Under the pieces are notes generated by a model. The model worked only from the letters and a program-made list of their open reading frames with translations. It had not been told where the DNA came from and ran no database searches. Shown here piece by piece: positions 9,828 through 18,696 of a DNA stretch of 64,000 nucleotides; positions within the stretch are counted from its first letter, which is position 1; every line of letters begins with the position of its first letter. Position numbers and translations under genes: made by a program. This DNA is from Rheinheimera faecalis (GTDB lineage: Bacteria; Pseudomonadota; Gammaproteobacteria; Enterobacterales; Alteromonadaceae): positions 1 to 64,000 of the forward strand of contig NZ_JAJOYT010000003.1 in assembly GCF_021290965.1 (NCBI RefSeq), read 5' to 3'.

Positions 9828-10493
9828 ATGGATGAGATCCAATTGTATCTGACCCCACTGACCAATAATCTGGAACAGTTACGCGCTGTGAGTCAGAACG
9901 TATCCAATATAAATACACCAGGTTATAACGCCCAAAGTTTTGCTTCGAGTTTCGACGGTAGTCAAACCTTAGTCCATAAAGTCAATGGCCATAGTGTCAG
10001 GTCGACGGGACAGGAACTGAATTTCGCAATCACAGGTAAAGCATTTTTCCTGATAGAAAAAGATTCTGGTCGCTACATTACAAAAAATGGCTCATTTCAT
10101 ATTGATGCATCAAAGCAACTGACTCACATCAGCGGAGGCAAGTTGTTGGTTGATGGTGCACCAATGAACTTACAAGGTGCTGAGTTTTCAGTTTCGTCCA
10201 CTGGCGAAGTTTCTGAAAACGGCAAGGTAATAGGGAAAATTAATTTGGTTGAACCCACAACCAATGCTCAACTTCGGCCGGCTGGAGATGGATTGTATCA
10301 ACTCACAGAGGGTGGATTGCTGGATGTTGAAGGCGAGGTAACGCAGGGCGCGATTAACACTTCTAATGTAAACCCTGCGTATGAGATGTCCCGTCTGTTG
10401 CAACTGAGCAGGCACACGGAAAGTTTACAAAAGGCAGCACAGACCTATAACGAAATGCTGTCTAAAGGTATTAGCGATATTGGAGGTAAATAA
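9828..10493 (+). CDS. flgF: Proximal rod protein FlgF
   Basis: The 221-residue product begins MDEIQLYLTPLTNNLEQLRAV and has the axial-protein signature near the N-terminus (SQNVSNINTPGYNAQSF) plus the C-terminal heptad region (NPAYEMSRLLQLSRHTESL). FlgF is a minor proximal rod component exported by the flagellar type III system. Start at ATG 9828, one base after the flhA stop; the open frame further upstream lacks similarity. FlgG follows with a TAATG overlap. It is a little shorter than the usual 250 residues. Confidence 0.85.
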   Translation: MDEIQLYLTPLTNNLEQLRAVSQNVSNINTPGYNAQSFASSFDGSQTLVHKVNGHSVRSTGQELNFAITGKAFFLIEKDSGRYITKNGSFHIDASKQLTHISGGKLLVDGAPMNLQGAEFSVSSTGEVSENGKVIGKINLVEPTTNAQLRPAGDGLYQLTEGGLLDVEGEVTQGAINTSNVNPAYEMSRLLQLSRHTESLQKAAQTYNEMLSKGISDIGGK

Positions 10494-11278
10494 TGTTTGA
10501 TGCTTTATATATTTCGGAAAGTGGTTTGAATTCTCAGCAAAAATTGATCGATATTATCTCCAATAATATTGCCAATGCTTCTACCTCAGGTTTCAAGAAG
10601 TCATCTGTTAATTTTATTGATATTGTGGTTCAACCTGATAGTCAGCAGGCCCAGATTGCATCGCGGGAATATGCAGATAATACATCCATCATTGGTGCAG
10701 GTGTTGGCGTTGGCGAGGTCAGCCTTGACCATAGCCCAGGTACACTGAAGCAAACCAATAATCCTCTTGATATTGCTATTAGTGGCATAGGTTATTTTGA
10801 AGTTCAATTGGACAGTGGTGAGCTGGCTTATACCAGATCTGGGCGATTCCGGGTGGACGCTGACGGAAATCTAATCACTCAAAATGGTATGAAGCTATCT
10901 TCTAATATTGCTATTCCACCAGACACACAACAGTTAAGTGTGAAGAGTGACGGGACTGTTGAAGCTTTGGTGGATGGTGAAACTGATCTTATTCAGCTAG
11001 GCCAGATTGAACTTGTCAGATTCAATAACCCACAAGGCCTTCAGAGTATCGGAAATAACTTGTATCTCGCGACAAATGAGGCTGGTGAAGCTATTTATGC
11101 TCCGCCTTCTGAGTTAGGCATGGGCGCTTTGTTACAAGGTGCCAGTGAAATGTCGAATGTCTCAATGAATGAAGAAATGGTCAATCTGATGATGGCGCAA
11201 AGGGGCTATCAGTTAAACGCACGTATTCTTCAGGTATCCGATCAAATGATGGAAACCATCAACAACCTGAGACGCTGA
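10493..11278 (+). CDS. flgG: Distal rod protein FlgG
   Basis: At 261 residues this has the standard FlgG length and motifs: SGLNSQQKLIDIISNNIANASTSGF style N-terminus, the mid-domain SGIGYFEVQL and AYTRSGRFRVDADGNL, and the C-terminus NLMMAQRGYQLNARILQVSDQM. FlgG builds the distal rod that passes through the P and L rings. It follows flgF with a one-base overlap and precedes flgA, the same gene order as in many rod operons. Confidence 0.94.
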   Translation: MFDALYISESGLNSQQKLIDIISNNIANASTSGFKKSSVNFIDIVVQPDSQQAQIASREYADNTSIIGAGVGVGEVSLDHSPGTLKQTNNPLDIAISGIGYFEVQLDSGELAYTRSGRFRVDADGNLITQNGMKLSSNIAIPPDTQQLSVKSDGTVEALVDGETDLIQLGQIELVRFNNPQGLQSIGNNLYLATNEAGEAIYAPPSELGMGALLQGASEMSNVSMNEEMVNLMMAQRGYQLNARILQVSDQMMETINNLRR

Positions 11279-11281
11279 GTT

Positions 11282-12175
11282 TTGAGATCGATAGTTGTAC
11301 TTATATTGTTCCTGGCTATGTACTTAAGTGCTGCTGAGCTTGAGTTGAAGGAATCAAGATTAACACTGGTCAGCCCTGTAACTCTGAACAGCTTAGGGCA
11401 ACTCAGCGGTGAAATACCCGCTGAGCTTATGGCTAAACCATTGCCGATCCTCGCAGGTCGTCAATGGTTTAGCCAAAGCCAACTGGCAGGTTTAATTGGT
11501 GAATCCCTGGAATTACGTGACTTCAAAGTGACAGGGCGAAAAAACATTTTACTGGAAGTATGCGCTGAACTGGATGAAGCGGATGTGGTTCGCCGACTCT
11601 TGCAACAAACGAACCTAATGAATGGCAGCCGCCGTATCGATGGCTTCAGATTTGTATCGTCAAAAGATATTTGTCTGGATAGTCCGTTATCAGAGGTTCA
11701 ACTAGAGCATACAGCCGTCAGACAGAAAAGGATGCGGGTTGTATTAACCACTGTGGAACAGAAACAGATTTTTGCATGGGTTGCCGCTGACATTAAACAG
11801 AGAGTTGCTGTTGCCAGGATTGAGCTGAAACAGAATCAAGCTGTTAGCGAAGAAGATATTGATTGGCAGTGGATCGATGCAGAGTCTGCTAAGTCAGCTA
11901 AATACCTGGACAGGTTTTTGCCTGATATTCGATACGTAACGAAAGTTGAATTAGAGCAGGGAAGTCGATTATCGCTTAGTGATATCAGTCAATTATTACC
12001 TGTCAATACAGGTGATCAGGTGACAGTACAAATGGAAAATGGGGCAGTAAGAATTCAGGCTGTTGCCAGAGCTCTTGCTCCAGGTTACCTGGGGCAAAGA
12101 GTAAGCATATTAGTTGAGCAAGCTTTACGACCCGTTGAGGCGAAAGTTATAGGTATCGGTCAGGTTAAAATATAG
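11282..12175 (+). CDS. flgA: P-ring assembly chaperone FlgA
   Basis: A 297-residue secreted protein with a signal peptide (IVVLILFLAMYLSAAE) starting from TTG 11282. The C-terminal region carries the SAF/FlgA domain: VVLTTVEQKQIFAWVAADIKQ, the RIELKQNQAVSEEDIDWQ strand and the ending GYLGQRVSILVEQALRPVEA. FlgA acts in the periplasm to help FlgI polymerise around the rod. The protein is longer than the common 220-240 residues, with an extended N-terminal domain. It lies three bases after flgG and just before flgH and flgI, which it should serve. Confidence 0.82.
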   Translation: MRSIVVLILFLAMYLSAAELELKESRLTLVSPVTLNSLGQLSGEIPAELMAKPLPILAGRQWFSQSQLAGLIGESLELRDFKVTGRKNILLEVCAELDEADVVRRLLQQTNLMNGSRRIDGFRFVSSKDICLDSPLSEVQLEHTAVRQKRMRVVLTTVEQKQIFAWVAADIKQRVAVARIELKQNQAVSEEDIDWQWIDAESAKSAKYLDRFLPDIRYVTKVELEQGSRLSLSDISQLLPVNTGDQVTVQMENGAVRIQAVARALAPGYLGQRVSILVEQALRPVEAKVIGIGQVKI

Positions 12176-12183
12176 GTTAATAC

Positions 12184-12777
12184 ATGAAACTTCTCAGAAT
12201 GTGTGTTTGTGTCATGGTCGGTATAACAGCATATGCTGCTGCCAGTGATTCCGAGTTTGATGTGTCGGGCTACCAGTCTTTAACAGCGGATAAAAGAGCT
12301 GCTGAAGTGGGTGATACGGTGACCATCATCATTCTTGAAAATGCACAGGCAAGCTCAAGTGCCGGTAACAAAGCTGAGGGTGATTTTTCTATGGGAGTGG
12401 ATGCCTCAGCTAAGAATAAAAATGGTCAGCCATTGTGGGGAACTGATGTGGATATCGGAATGTCCTCGCAGCAGCAAGGTGATGCGGCGAATAAGAGGAA
12501 CGGATTTATCCGGGCCCAATTGACCGCCGTAGTTACTGCGGTTGGTGATAATCAAATTCTGGTGATTGAGGGTAAACAAAGTATCACTATTGATGGCGAA
12601 GAACAGACCATCGGTATTAAAGGGAAAGCCAGATCTACGGATATCAGTTCCCAAAATACATTGATCTCAACCCGACTCTTTGATTCAGAAATCAGTTTTA
12701 CCGGTCAGGGTGAAGTGAGTGACGGTAAAGACTCAGGGTTTCTTTATAAAGCAATGAAATGGTTGGGTTTGGCATGA
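12184..12777 (+). CDS. flgH: L-ring protein FlgH without a lipobox
   Basis: The 197-residue product shows the FlgH core: DKRAAEVGDTVTIIILENAQASSSA, then NGFIRAQLTAVVTAVGDNQILVIEGK and the C-terminal FTGQGEVSDGKDSGFLYKAMKWLG. FlgH forms the outer-membrane bushing of the basal body and is normally a lipoprotein. Here the signal peptide (MKLLRMCVCVMVGITAYAAA, followed by SDSEF) has cysteines only inside its N-terminal half and none at the cleavage point, so it looks like a type I signal rather than a lipobox. The start codon of flgI lies inside its end. Confidence 0.88.
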   Translation: MKLLRMCVCVMVGITAYAAASDSEFDVSGYQSLTADKRAAEVGDTVTIIILENAQASSSAGNKAEGDFSMGVDASAKNKNGQPLWGTDVDIGMSSQQQGDAANKRNGFIRAQLTAVVTAVGDNQILVIEGKQSITIDGEEQTIGIKGKARSTDISSQNTLISTRLFDSEISFTGQGEVSDGKDSGFLYKAMKWLGLA

Positions 12778-13895
12778 CAGTCAAAGGAATATATGGTCTG
12801 GCTGCAGTATTACTATTGGGTATTTGCTCAGTTGCTGCAGCTCAAGGCAGTGTGAAAATAAAGGACTTAGCGCGTTTTGATGGAGTGCGAAGTCAATCTT
12901 TAGTTGGGTATGGTCTGGTCGTTGGCTTATCAGGTTCAGGAGACTCGGCACGTTCCAAGGCAACTATTCAATCTATCCGAAATACGTTGCAAAACTTTGG
13001 AGTGGTTGTCGCTGACAATGATATATACAGCCGAAATGTGGCAGCAGTTATCGTGACTACAGAACTGTCTGCTTTTGCCCAATCAGGTGACAAGATTGAC
13101 GTGCAGGTGTCGTCTTTGGGTGATGCAAGAAGTCTTACCGGTGGAACACTGCTGTTAGCCCCTCTGAATGCTATTAACGGTGAAATTTATGCTCTTGCTC
13201 AGGGATCCGTTTCTGTTGGCGGCTACCAACTGGAGAAGTTTGACAATCTGATGCAAAAGAATCACCCAACTGCTGGTGTGGTTCCCTCTGGCGGAACAGT
13301 GGAAAGAAGCTTAAATAATGACTTCGTTTCAAAAGACGGGAATATTTATCTGATTTTGGATAGTCAGGATTTCTCTACTGCAAATAATGTTGCTACTACA
13401 TTAGCGAACGAATTCTCGGATATTCAAGTGGAGGCAGTTCATGCCAGCCGCATAAGAATAACGCCAAATACTAACCGCTCTGTCGTATCACTGATGGCTG
13501 CCATTGAGAATGTTCGGGTTGAGCCTGAGCGCAGCGCCAAAGTGATTATTAATGAAAAAACCGGTGTGATAGTTTCCGGCGCTGATGTCATGGTTGACAA
13601 CGTTATGATTTCGTATGGCTCTTTAAAGTTAACTATTACAACCGACTATCTGGTTTCTCAACCAGAAGCCGTGCTGGTGCGCGCACCTGACAGCATAGGG
13701 ACCAGAGTGGTACCTGATACGGAGCTTGCCGCAAATGAAGACAATAACGTCGTGTATGTGAATGAACAAGGGACTAATGTGGCGGAGCTAGTCAGTTCTC
13801 TGCAGCAACTCAATCTGACTACACGAGATATTATTTCAATTTTGCAGACCATTAAAAAAGGTGGTGGTTTGCATGCAGAACTCATTATTCAATAA
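12774..13895 (+). CDS. flgI: P-ring protein FlgI
   Basis: About 373 residues from ATG 12774, overlapping the flgH stop. It has a cleavable signal (IYGLAAVLLLGICSVAAAQG) and the near-invariant FlgI blocks RSQSLVGYGLVVGLSGSGDS, VSSLGDARSLTGGTLLLAPL and the C-terminal DIISILQTIKKGGGLHAELI. FlgI forms the periplasmic ring around the rod within peptidoglycan. Length and motifs are ordinary, so this part of the basal body looks intact. A frame extending upstream to 12759 adds no similarity. Confidence 0.95.
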   Translation: MTVKGIYGLAAVLLLGICSVAAAQGSVKIKDLARFDGVRSQSLVGYGLVVGLSGSGDSARSKATIQSIRNTLQNFGVVVADNDIYSRNVAAVIVTTELSAFAQSGDKIDVQVSSLGDARSLTGGTLLLAPLNAINGEIYALAQGSVSVGGYQLEKFDNLMQKNHPTAGVVPSGGTVERSLNNDFVSKDGNIYLILDSQDFSTANNVATTLANEFSDIQVEAVHASRIRITPNTNRSVVSLMAAIENVRVEPERSAKVIINEKTGVIVSGADVMVDNVMISYGSLKLTITTDYLVSQPEAVLVRAPDSIGTRVVPDTELAANEDNNVVYVNEQGTNVAELVSSLQQLNLTTRDIISILQTIKKGGGLHAELIIQ

Positions 13896-13904
13896 GGACT
13901 GAAA

Positions 13905-14261
13905 ATGGATAATTTGGATATTGTTGGTCTGGTTCAATTACGTTTGTCTGCGCTTGAGTATGAACAAAAAGTAATATCACAGAACGTTTCTGGAGTAGAA
14001 GCTGAGAATAAGTCTGTTGATTTTTCTGCGTTTTATTCATCTTTTCAAAACGCAACTGTTGAAGATAAAAATCTAATGCTCAAAGAGATTAATCGCAGTT
14101 TTGACAGCTTTTCTGAACATTACACCACAACAGATAAACAGGTTTCACTCGATGAGGAAATTGCAAAGTCCATAATGGTCTCCGGCAAATATAAAGCGTT
14201 AGCTGAAGGCCTGAATCGCAGGCTGGACTTGTTGACTACCGCAATAGGAGGACGTAGTTAA
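13905..14261 (+). CDS. flgB: Proximal rod protein FlgB
   Basis: This 118-residue protein occupies the flgB slot before flgC. The N-terminal part (VQLRLSALEYEQKVISQNVSGVEAENK) resembles the axial rod signature, and the C-terminal helix (LDEEIAKSIMVSGKYKALAEGLNRRLDLLTTAIGG) closely matches FlgB. The family is usually about 135 residues, so this one is slightly compact, with the usual TPG loop replaced by VEAEN. FlgB lies at the base of the rod contacting FliE. It overlaps flgC by one base. Confidence 0.8.
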   Translation: MDNLDIVGLVQLRLSALEYEQKVISQNVSGVEAENKSVDFSAFYSSFQNATVEDKNLMLKEINRSFDSFSEHYTTTDKQVSLDEEIAKSIMVSGKYKALAEGLNRRLDLLTTAIGGRS

Positions 14262-14641
14262 TGGTTGAGGGTGTTTATGAGAACAGTTTACTGGGCATGA
14301 AATTACAACGTGCCGAGATTGAAGCTGCAAGTCTGAATATAGCTAATGCAAATCGGGTTTGGGGTAACCAGGCTGACGTTGCTCAACCTTTTTCAGCTGT
14401 TGTGCAAACCAGCAGTGATAAAACGGATGTGTTACTCCTTCCACAGAATGTACCAGCGAAAGCCATTTATCAGCCTGAAAATCCACAGGCCGATGCGCAA
14501 GGCTTTATCTATACGAGTGACATCAATATGGTTGAGCAGATGTTGATTCTAAACAAAGCGAGCCGCAATTACGAAGCCAATATCAAGGTGTTTAATGCGT
14601 ATCGGGAGATGGGTGGAAAAGCATTGGAAATAGGGAAGTAA
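14261..14641 (+). CDS. flgC: Proximal rod protein FlgC
   Basis: A 126-residue product with FlgC features: N-terminal GMKLQRAEIEAASLNIANANRV and C-terminal INMVEQMLILNKASRNYEANIKVFNAYREM. The family core asparagine-rich segment (LNIANAN) is retained, while the region between is shortened relative to the usual 134-140 residues. FlgC is part of the proximal rod. The gene shares one base with flgB and is followed three bases later by fliE. Confidence 0.85.
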   Translation: MVEGVYENSLLGMKLQRAEIEAASLNIANANRVWGNQADVAQPFSAVVQTSSDKTDVLLLPQNVPAKAIYQPENPQADAQGFIYTSDINMVEQMLILNKASRNYEANIKVFNAYREMGGKALEIGK

Positions 14642-14644
14642 GCC

Positions 14645-14944
14645 ATGGTCATAGACTCTGTATCCGCAATTGGCAGTGAACTGTCAGTGCATGAATCTGA
14701 TTTGATAAGTCGGAACAATATTCAATCAAGCTTTATCGATACTATCCAGCAGTCTGTTGGGGAACTTAATGTTGATTTAGTGCAAAGCGCCCAGCTTTTA
14801 GAAAAAATGGCAATGGGCGAGCAAATAAGCACTCATGAAGTGATGCTTGCAATGTCAGAAGCAAAAATGTCCCTGCAGTTAGCCGTTGAGGTGAGAAATA
14901 AACTGTTGGAAGCCTATCAGGAAGTCATGAAGATGCCACTTTAA
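14645..14944 (+). CDS. fliE: MS ring-rod adaptor FliE
   Basis: The 99-residue product is helical and ends with the FliE hallmark, a helix reading MLAMSEAKMSLQLAVEVRNK followed by LLEAYQEVMKMPL. FliE connects the FliF ring to the rod and is exported early. The length is typical (about 100). It follows flgC and precedes fliF by 32 bases, the usual fliE-fliF pairing. Confidence 0.9.
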   Translation: MVIDSVSAIGSELSVHESDLISRNNIQSSFIDTIQQSVGELNVDLVQSAQLLEKMAMGEQISTHEVMLAMSEAKMSLQLAVEVRNKLLEAYQEVMKMPL

Positions 14945-14976
14945 TCAGTGTGTTCAAAGTGAATCGTTAATTAATA

Positions 14977-16359
14977 ATGAAGTGGTTTATGTTTGAGAAT
15001 ATATCAAAAGCGGGAAAAATTTCGTTTGCTGTCGGTGTCACTTTAATACTGATAGCGGCTGGTACTGCCATTTATTACGTGGTTAATCCGGCATACGTTG
15101 TATTGGCTGAATCTTTGACCCCTGAATCGTCAAACACGCTGATTGAGAAGTTGCAGGAACAAGGAATTGACGTGCAGTTGTCCGCAGATGGCACCGCACT
15201 CTCAGTACCCGAAACTGTGATGCAGCAAGCGCGTGTGAATCTTAATGCGTTGTCTGTCAGAGCCGATCATACGCAGGGCTTAGAGCTTTATGATTCAGTT
15301 GAATATGGTATGACAGAACATACTCAAAAGGTGACCTATCAACGAGCTATTCAAGGTGAGTTGGAGCGAACTCTGACTGGTTTGTCTTTCATTAAAGGTG
15401 CAAGAGTACATATAACCTTTGGCGAGCGTCGTTTGTTTAAAGCCGAGGGTAACAATGCAAAAGCATCTGTTACTTTAAGTCTCGAACCAAACCATCATTT
15501 AACACAAGAGCAGGTAGCTGCAATCCGAAATATGACAGCAGCTGCGGTTGAAGATCTCAGTCCTGAAAACATCACTCTGATCGATCAAAACGGCAACCTC
15601 CTTACTGGGTATGCAAATAATGAGCAGAATGCTGGTCTGGTTGATTATAAAACCAGTCTTGAAAAAGCACTGCAAGCCAAAGTGGATCACATATTAGCTT
15701 TGTATTTTGAGCCTTCTACTTTTGCCACCTCAATAGAAATTGCTGTAGATCTGACCAAGAAGAAACAAACAGTACAAACTGTTGTTCCATATGGCAATGA
15801 TACTAAAGGCGCTTTGGTGCGAAAAACAGAACGTAAAGTGAGTCGGGACGATACGGCTTCTGCTGAAGTTCAAAATACTGAATCCAGCTCTGAAGTTGAA
15901 TATATGCACGGCAACCAAACCGAAGAAGTTGTATTTAGCCCGGGTAAAATAACCAGACTTTCAGTTGCTGTTGCATTATTAGCCAATATAACTCAAGAAG
16001 AACGCACTAAGATTCAGGAGTTGGTATCGGCAGGAGTTGGTATTGTTCCTGAGCGTGGGGACATGCTGACTATTAATGTATTTAAGCCTGTAGGCGCAGG
16101 AAAAGACAATGCGGAAGTACCTGCGCGGATATCACAGCCCACTCCATCAGGGCCAGCTCAAAGCGCCTTAGTGAACCATGATAAAAATGAAACAAATTGG
16201 TTGAGTTTTGAAGTGATTAGCGTGTTTATTCTGCTATTGCTGCTGAGTAACTTTTTTGTATATCGAACTGTGCGCAGGATGAGCCTGACTGCTGAACAAC
16301 GAAATACTCTGTTGCTTGAGTTAAATAATGCAGCGTTAAGTCAGAAGGGGGGGATATGA
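14977..16359 (+). CDS. fliF: MS-ring protein FliF lacking the FliG-binding tail
   Basis: The 460-residue product has membrane helix 1 at about 14-34, the ring-building motif region (LEQTQKVTYQRAIQGELERT-like text near residues 105-130), and helix 2 at about 411-429. FliF normally runs to 550-570 residues, with roughly 90 residues after helix 2 whose end binds FliG. Here only about 30 residues follow (ending NNAALSQKGGI), with no conserved FliG-binding segment. The MS ring should form, but coupling to a rotor looks lost. Start is ATG 14977; M at 14989 is an alternative. The end overlaps the next gene by ATGA. Confidence 0.9.
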   Translation: MKWFMFENISKAGKISFAVGVTLILIAAGTAIYYVVNPAYVVLAESLTPESSNTLIEKLQEQGIDVQLSADGTALSVPETVMQQARVNLNALSVRADHTQGLELYDSVEYGMTEHTQKVTYQRAIQGELERTLTGLSFIKGARVHITFGERRLFKAEGNNAKASVTLSLEPNHHLTQEQVAAIRNMTAAAVEDLSPENITLIDQNGNLLTGYANNEQNAGLVDYKTSLEKALQAKVDHILALYFEPSTFATSIEIAVDLTKKKQTVQTVVPYGNDTKGALVRKTERKVSRDDTASAEVQNTESSSEVEYMHGNQTEEVVFSPGKITRLSVAVALLANITQEERTKIQELVSAGVGIVPERGDMLTINVFKPVGAGKDNAEVPARISQPTPSGPAQSALVNHDKNETNWLSFEVISVFILLLLLSNFFVYRTVRRMSLTAEQRNTLLLELNNAALSQKGGI

Positions 16360-16685
16360 AATCAAATAATGATGACAATCGACTCAGCCATTTGATGGAT
16401 ATTATTTGTGAAATAAGCTGGTGGGACAGATTCATAATTTTCGTCAGATTAACCCCTGATGTGCGTGCATTTGTAAAGTCCAGGCTGCAGGAGCATAAAA
16501 CAGAACGGCGTCATTCGATTGCGTCGGTACCTCAACAGCAGCAATCGTTTGACCATATGGGTGAAGAGTTGTCTCGCCTCATCGAAAAGGTACAAAACAA
16601 TACGTCTGAGTTACCTGTTGCACTGCAGCTGTCTATAAAAAATGCCATGGTCGGGTTTGAAAGCGAAAAAGGGAAAAGTAGCTAA
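16356..16685 (+). CDS. Small protein in the fliG position, unrecognised
   Basis: A 109-residue soluble protein beginning MKSNNDDNRLSHLMDIICEI, containing a hydrophobic amphipathic patch ISWWDRFIIFVRLTPDV and a helical C-terminus (EELSRLIEKVQNNTSELPVA). It lies exactly where fliG (about 335 residues) stands between fliF and fliH, and overlaps both neighbours by start-stop sharing. I see no FliG armadillo or charged C-terminal motor motifs. It may replace the missing FliF tail and tie the MS ring to the FliM/FliN-like ring, but this is inference from position only. Confidence 0.6.
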   Translation: MKSNNDDNRLSHLMDIICEISWWDRFIIFVRLTPDVRAFVKSRLQEHKTERRHSIASVPQQQQSFDHMGEELSRLIEKVQNNTSELPVALQLSIKNAMVGFESEKGKSS

Positions 16686-17374
16686 TGGAACATGCTGTTA
16701 TTAAAACTTATTCCCCCTCAAAGCCTCCATCAGTTCCATCAACAATAGAGCTGAAAACGACGCCATTGCAGGATGCAGAAGCAGCATTAGCCATACTGAC
16801 TGAAGATCAAAAACAGGCTTTGGTTGCGAGTGCATTTGCCCATGAACTTGCTAAGGCGACTGAACAAGCAGAAGCCCAAGGTTATGAACATGGTTTCGCA
16901 AAAGGGGAAGCGGCTGGACAGGTGGAAGCTCGAGAGGTTTTGCTGAGCCGTGAAGAGGAATTAAGACAGCTGGCTTTAAGCTTATCGTCATTGTTAAAGG
17001 ACTGGTCAAGTGCCGATATGGACGTTAAGTTAGCCGAAGAAGCTGATTGCATTGCAGTGCTTCACAAAGCACTGAGTGTCTTGATGATTGAGCATTTGCA
17101 GTTTAAAGAGCGCGTACCTGGTTTGGTGCGTGACATTGCAAGGGAATACGCCGAGGAACAAGGTGTTGAAATCCATTTGAGCCCGTTTGATTTTAATGCG
17201 TTCGAACAATGCAAGATACAGCTTCCGCAGGGCATAAATCTCAAAGCTTCCTCGGAGCTTGATGTTGCCAGTTATAAGATTAAATCAGCATCAGGGACTT
17301 TAGAATTTTCCCTGAGCCAGAATTATCAGTCGGTCACAGAAACCTTTCAACGCCTTGCTGGTGACCCAAAGTGA
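16685..17374 (+). CDS. fliH: Export ATPase regulator FliH
   Basis: A 229-residue protein with an N-terminal flexible part, a coiled-coil centre and the short glycine-repeat-like run AQGYEHGFAKGEAAGQVEA that is typical of FliH (AxxxG repeats). The C-terminal half matches the FliH/SctL globular domain (LHKALSVLMIEHLQFKERV, ending YQSVTETFQRLAG). FliH holds the ATPase FliI at the export gate and normally bridges to FliN. It overlaps fliI by four bases. Confidence 0.85.
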   Translation: MEHAVIKTYSPSKPPSVPSTIELKTTPLQDAEAALAILTEDQKQALVASAFAHELAKATEQAEAQGYEHGFAKGEAAGQVEAREVLLSREEELRQLALSLSSLLKDWSSADMDVKLAEEADCIAVLHKALSVLMIEHLQFKERVPGLVRDIAREYAEEQGVEIHLSPFDFNAFEQCKIQLPQGINLKASSELDVASYKIKSASGTLEFSLSQNYQSVTETFQRLAGDPK

Positions 17375-18696
17375 TAAAAAAATACCTCACTGCGTTAGAT
17401 ACAATACCTGTTTGCAAGCGCCATGGAAAAGTGTTGCAAAATAAAGGCATGGTTATTGAAGCAACCTGCCCCGATACATACATCGGAGAGATATGTGAGG
17501 TACACGCAAAATTTAGTAGTCAAAATATTGTGGCGGAAGTAGTCGCGGTTAACAAAAACAAAGTTTTGTTGATGCCTTACCAGCGAATCAAGGGTGTTTC
17601 TCAAGGAAGTATTGTATACGCCACGGGTAAAATGGCCGTAGCCAAAGTTGGGGATAACTTGCTGGGCAGAGTTGTTGATGCTTTTGGTAACCCTATTGAT
17701 AGCAAAGGTGAGCTCTGTAGTTATACAGAGTATCCGTTATATAAAGAACCCATAAATCCTCTGACCCGCAAGGCAATTACTGAGCCTATATCAACCGGTA
17801 TCAGAGCTATCGATAGTTTCATCACCATTGGTCGTGGCCAGCGTATGGGGTTATTTGCTGGCAGCGGGGTGGGGAAAAGCACATTGCTTGCTGCTATATG
17901 CCACAACATCAGTGAAGATGTGAATGTTATTGCGTTAATAGGTGAACGCGGAAGAGAAGTGGAAGAATTTGTCCAGGCCATTGCAGAGACTGGCATGATG
18001 GAAAAGACAGTTGTCATCAGTGCTACAGCTGAACAGCCTCCGCTAATACGTGTTCATGCAGTTTACACCGCAATGGCGATAGCAGAATATTTTTCAGAAC
18101 AGGGAAAGAACGTCCTGTTTACCTTTGATTCCGTCACCCGTTTTGCAATGGCATTACGAGAGTTGGGATTATCTACTGGCGAACCTCCGACTGTGAAAGG
18201 GTATACCCCTTCAGTGTTCTCTGAAATCCCAGCGATCATCGAACGATGCGGCAGCTTCCGGCAACGAGGAGCAATATCAGCCATTTTCAGTGTTTTAGTT
18301 GAAGGTGAAGATTTTAATGATCCGGTTGCTGATTGTGTGCGGGCTATCCTGGATGGACATGTCGTTTTAACCCGTGAGTTGGCTGAAAGAGCTCATTACC
18401 CTGCTATTGATGTATTAAAAAGCACAAGTCGGTTATTCAGGCAGATAAACAGTGCTGCTCATATTCAAAATGTAGCGAGTGTCAAAAGGGCAATAGTTCA
18501 ATATCAGGAAAACCGCGAGCTGATGGAATTGGGAGTTGCGGGGGGAGATCCTGGCCGTTTACTAAGTATCTCTAATCGATGGCTGCAAATAGAAGATTTC
18601 TTATTACAGGACACTCGCAGCATTGAGTCTTTAGTTGCGGGCCAAACGCGTCTGGCAACTATCACAGCTTCATGGCAGGAGAGTGCGAGTGTCTAA
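17371..18696 (+). CDS. fliI: Flagellar export ATPase FliI
   Basis: The 441-residue product is a full-length F1-type export ATPase. The Walker A loop GSGVGKS is at residues 164-170, Walker B LFTFD at 249-253, and the family block RALREL/LGLSTGEPPTVKGYTPSVF follows. FliI uses ATP to release chaperones and unfold substrates at the gate. The start is a GTG at 17371 overlapping the end of fliH. All catalytic elements appear intact, arguing that the apparatus is an active secretion machine rather than a decaying locus. Confidence 0.95.
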   Translation: MIKKYLTALDTIPVCKRHGKVLQNKGMVIEATCPDTYIGEICEVHAKFSSQNIVAEVVAVNKNKVLLMPYQRIKGVSQGSIVYATGKMAVAKVGDNLLGRVVDAFGNPIDSKGELCSYTEYPLYKEPINPLTRKAITEPISTGIRAIDSFITIGRGQRMGLFAGSGVGKSTLLAAICHNISEDVNVIALIGERGREVEEFVQAIAETGMMEKTVVISATAEQPPLIRVHAVYTAMAIAEYFSEQGKNVLFTFDSVTRFAMALRELGLSTGEPPTVKGYTPSVFSEIPAIIERCGSFRQRGAISAIFSVLVEGEDFNDPVADCVRAILDGHVVLTRELAERAHYPAIDVLKSTSRLFRQINSAAHIQNVASVKRAIVQYQENRELMELGVAGGDPGRLLSISNRWLQIEDFLLQDTRSIESLVAGQTRLATITASWQESASV

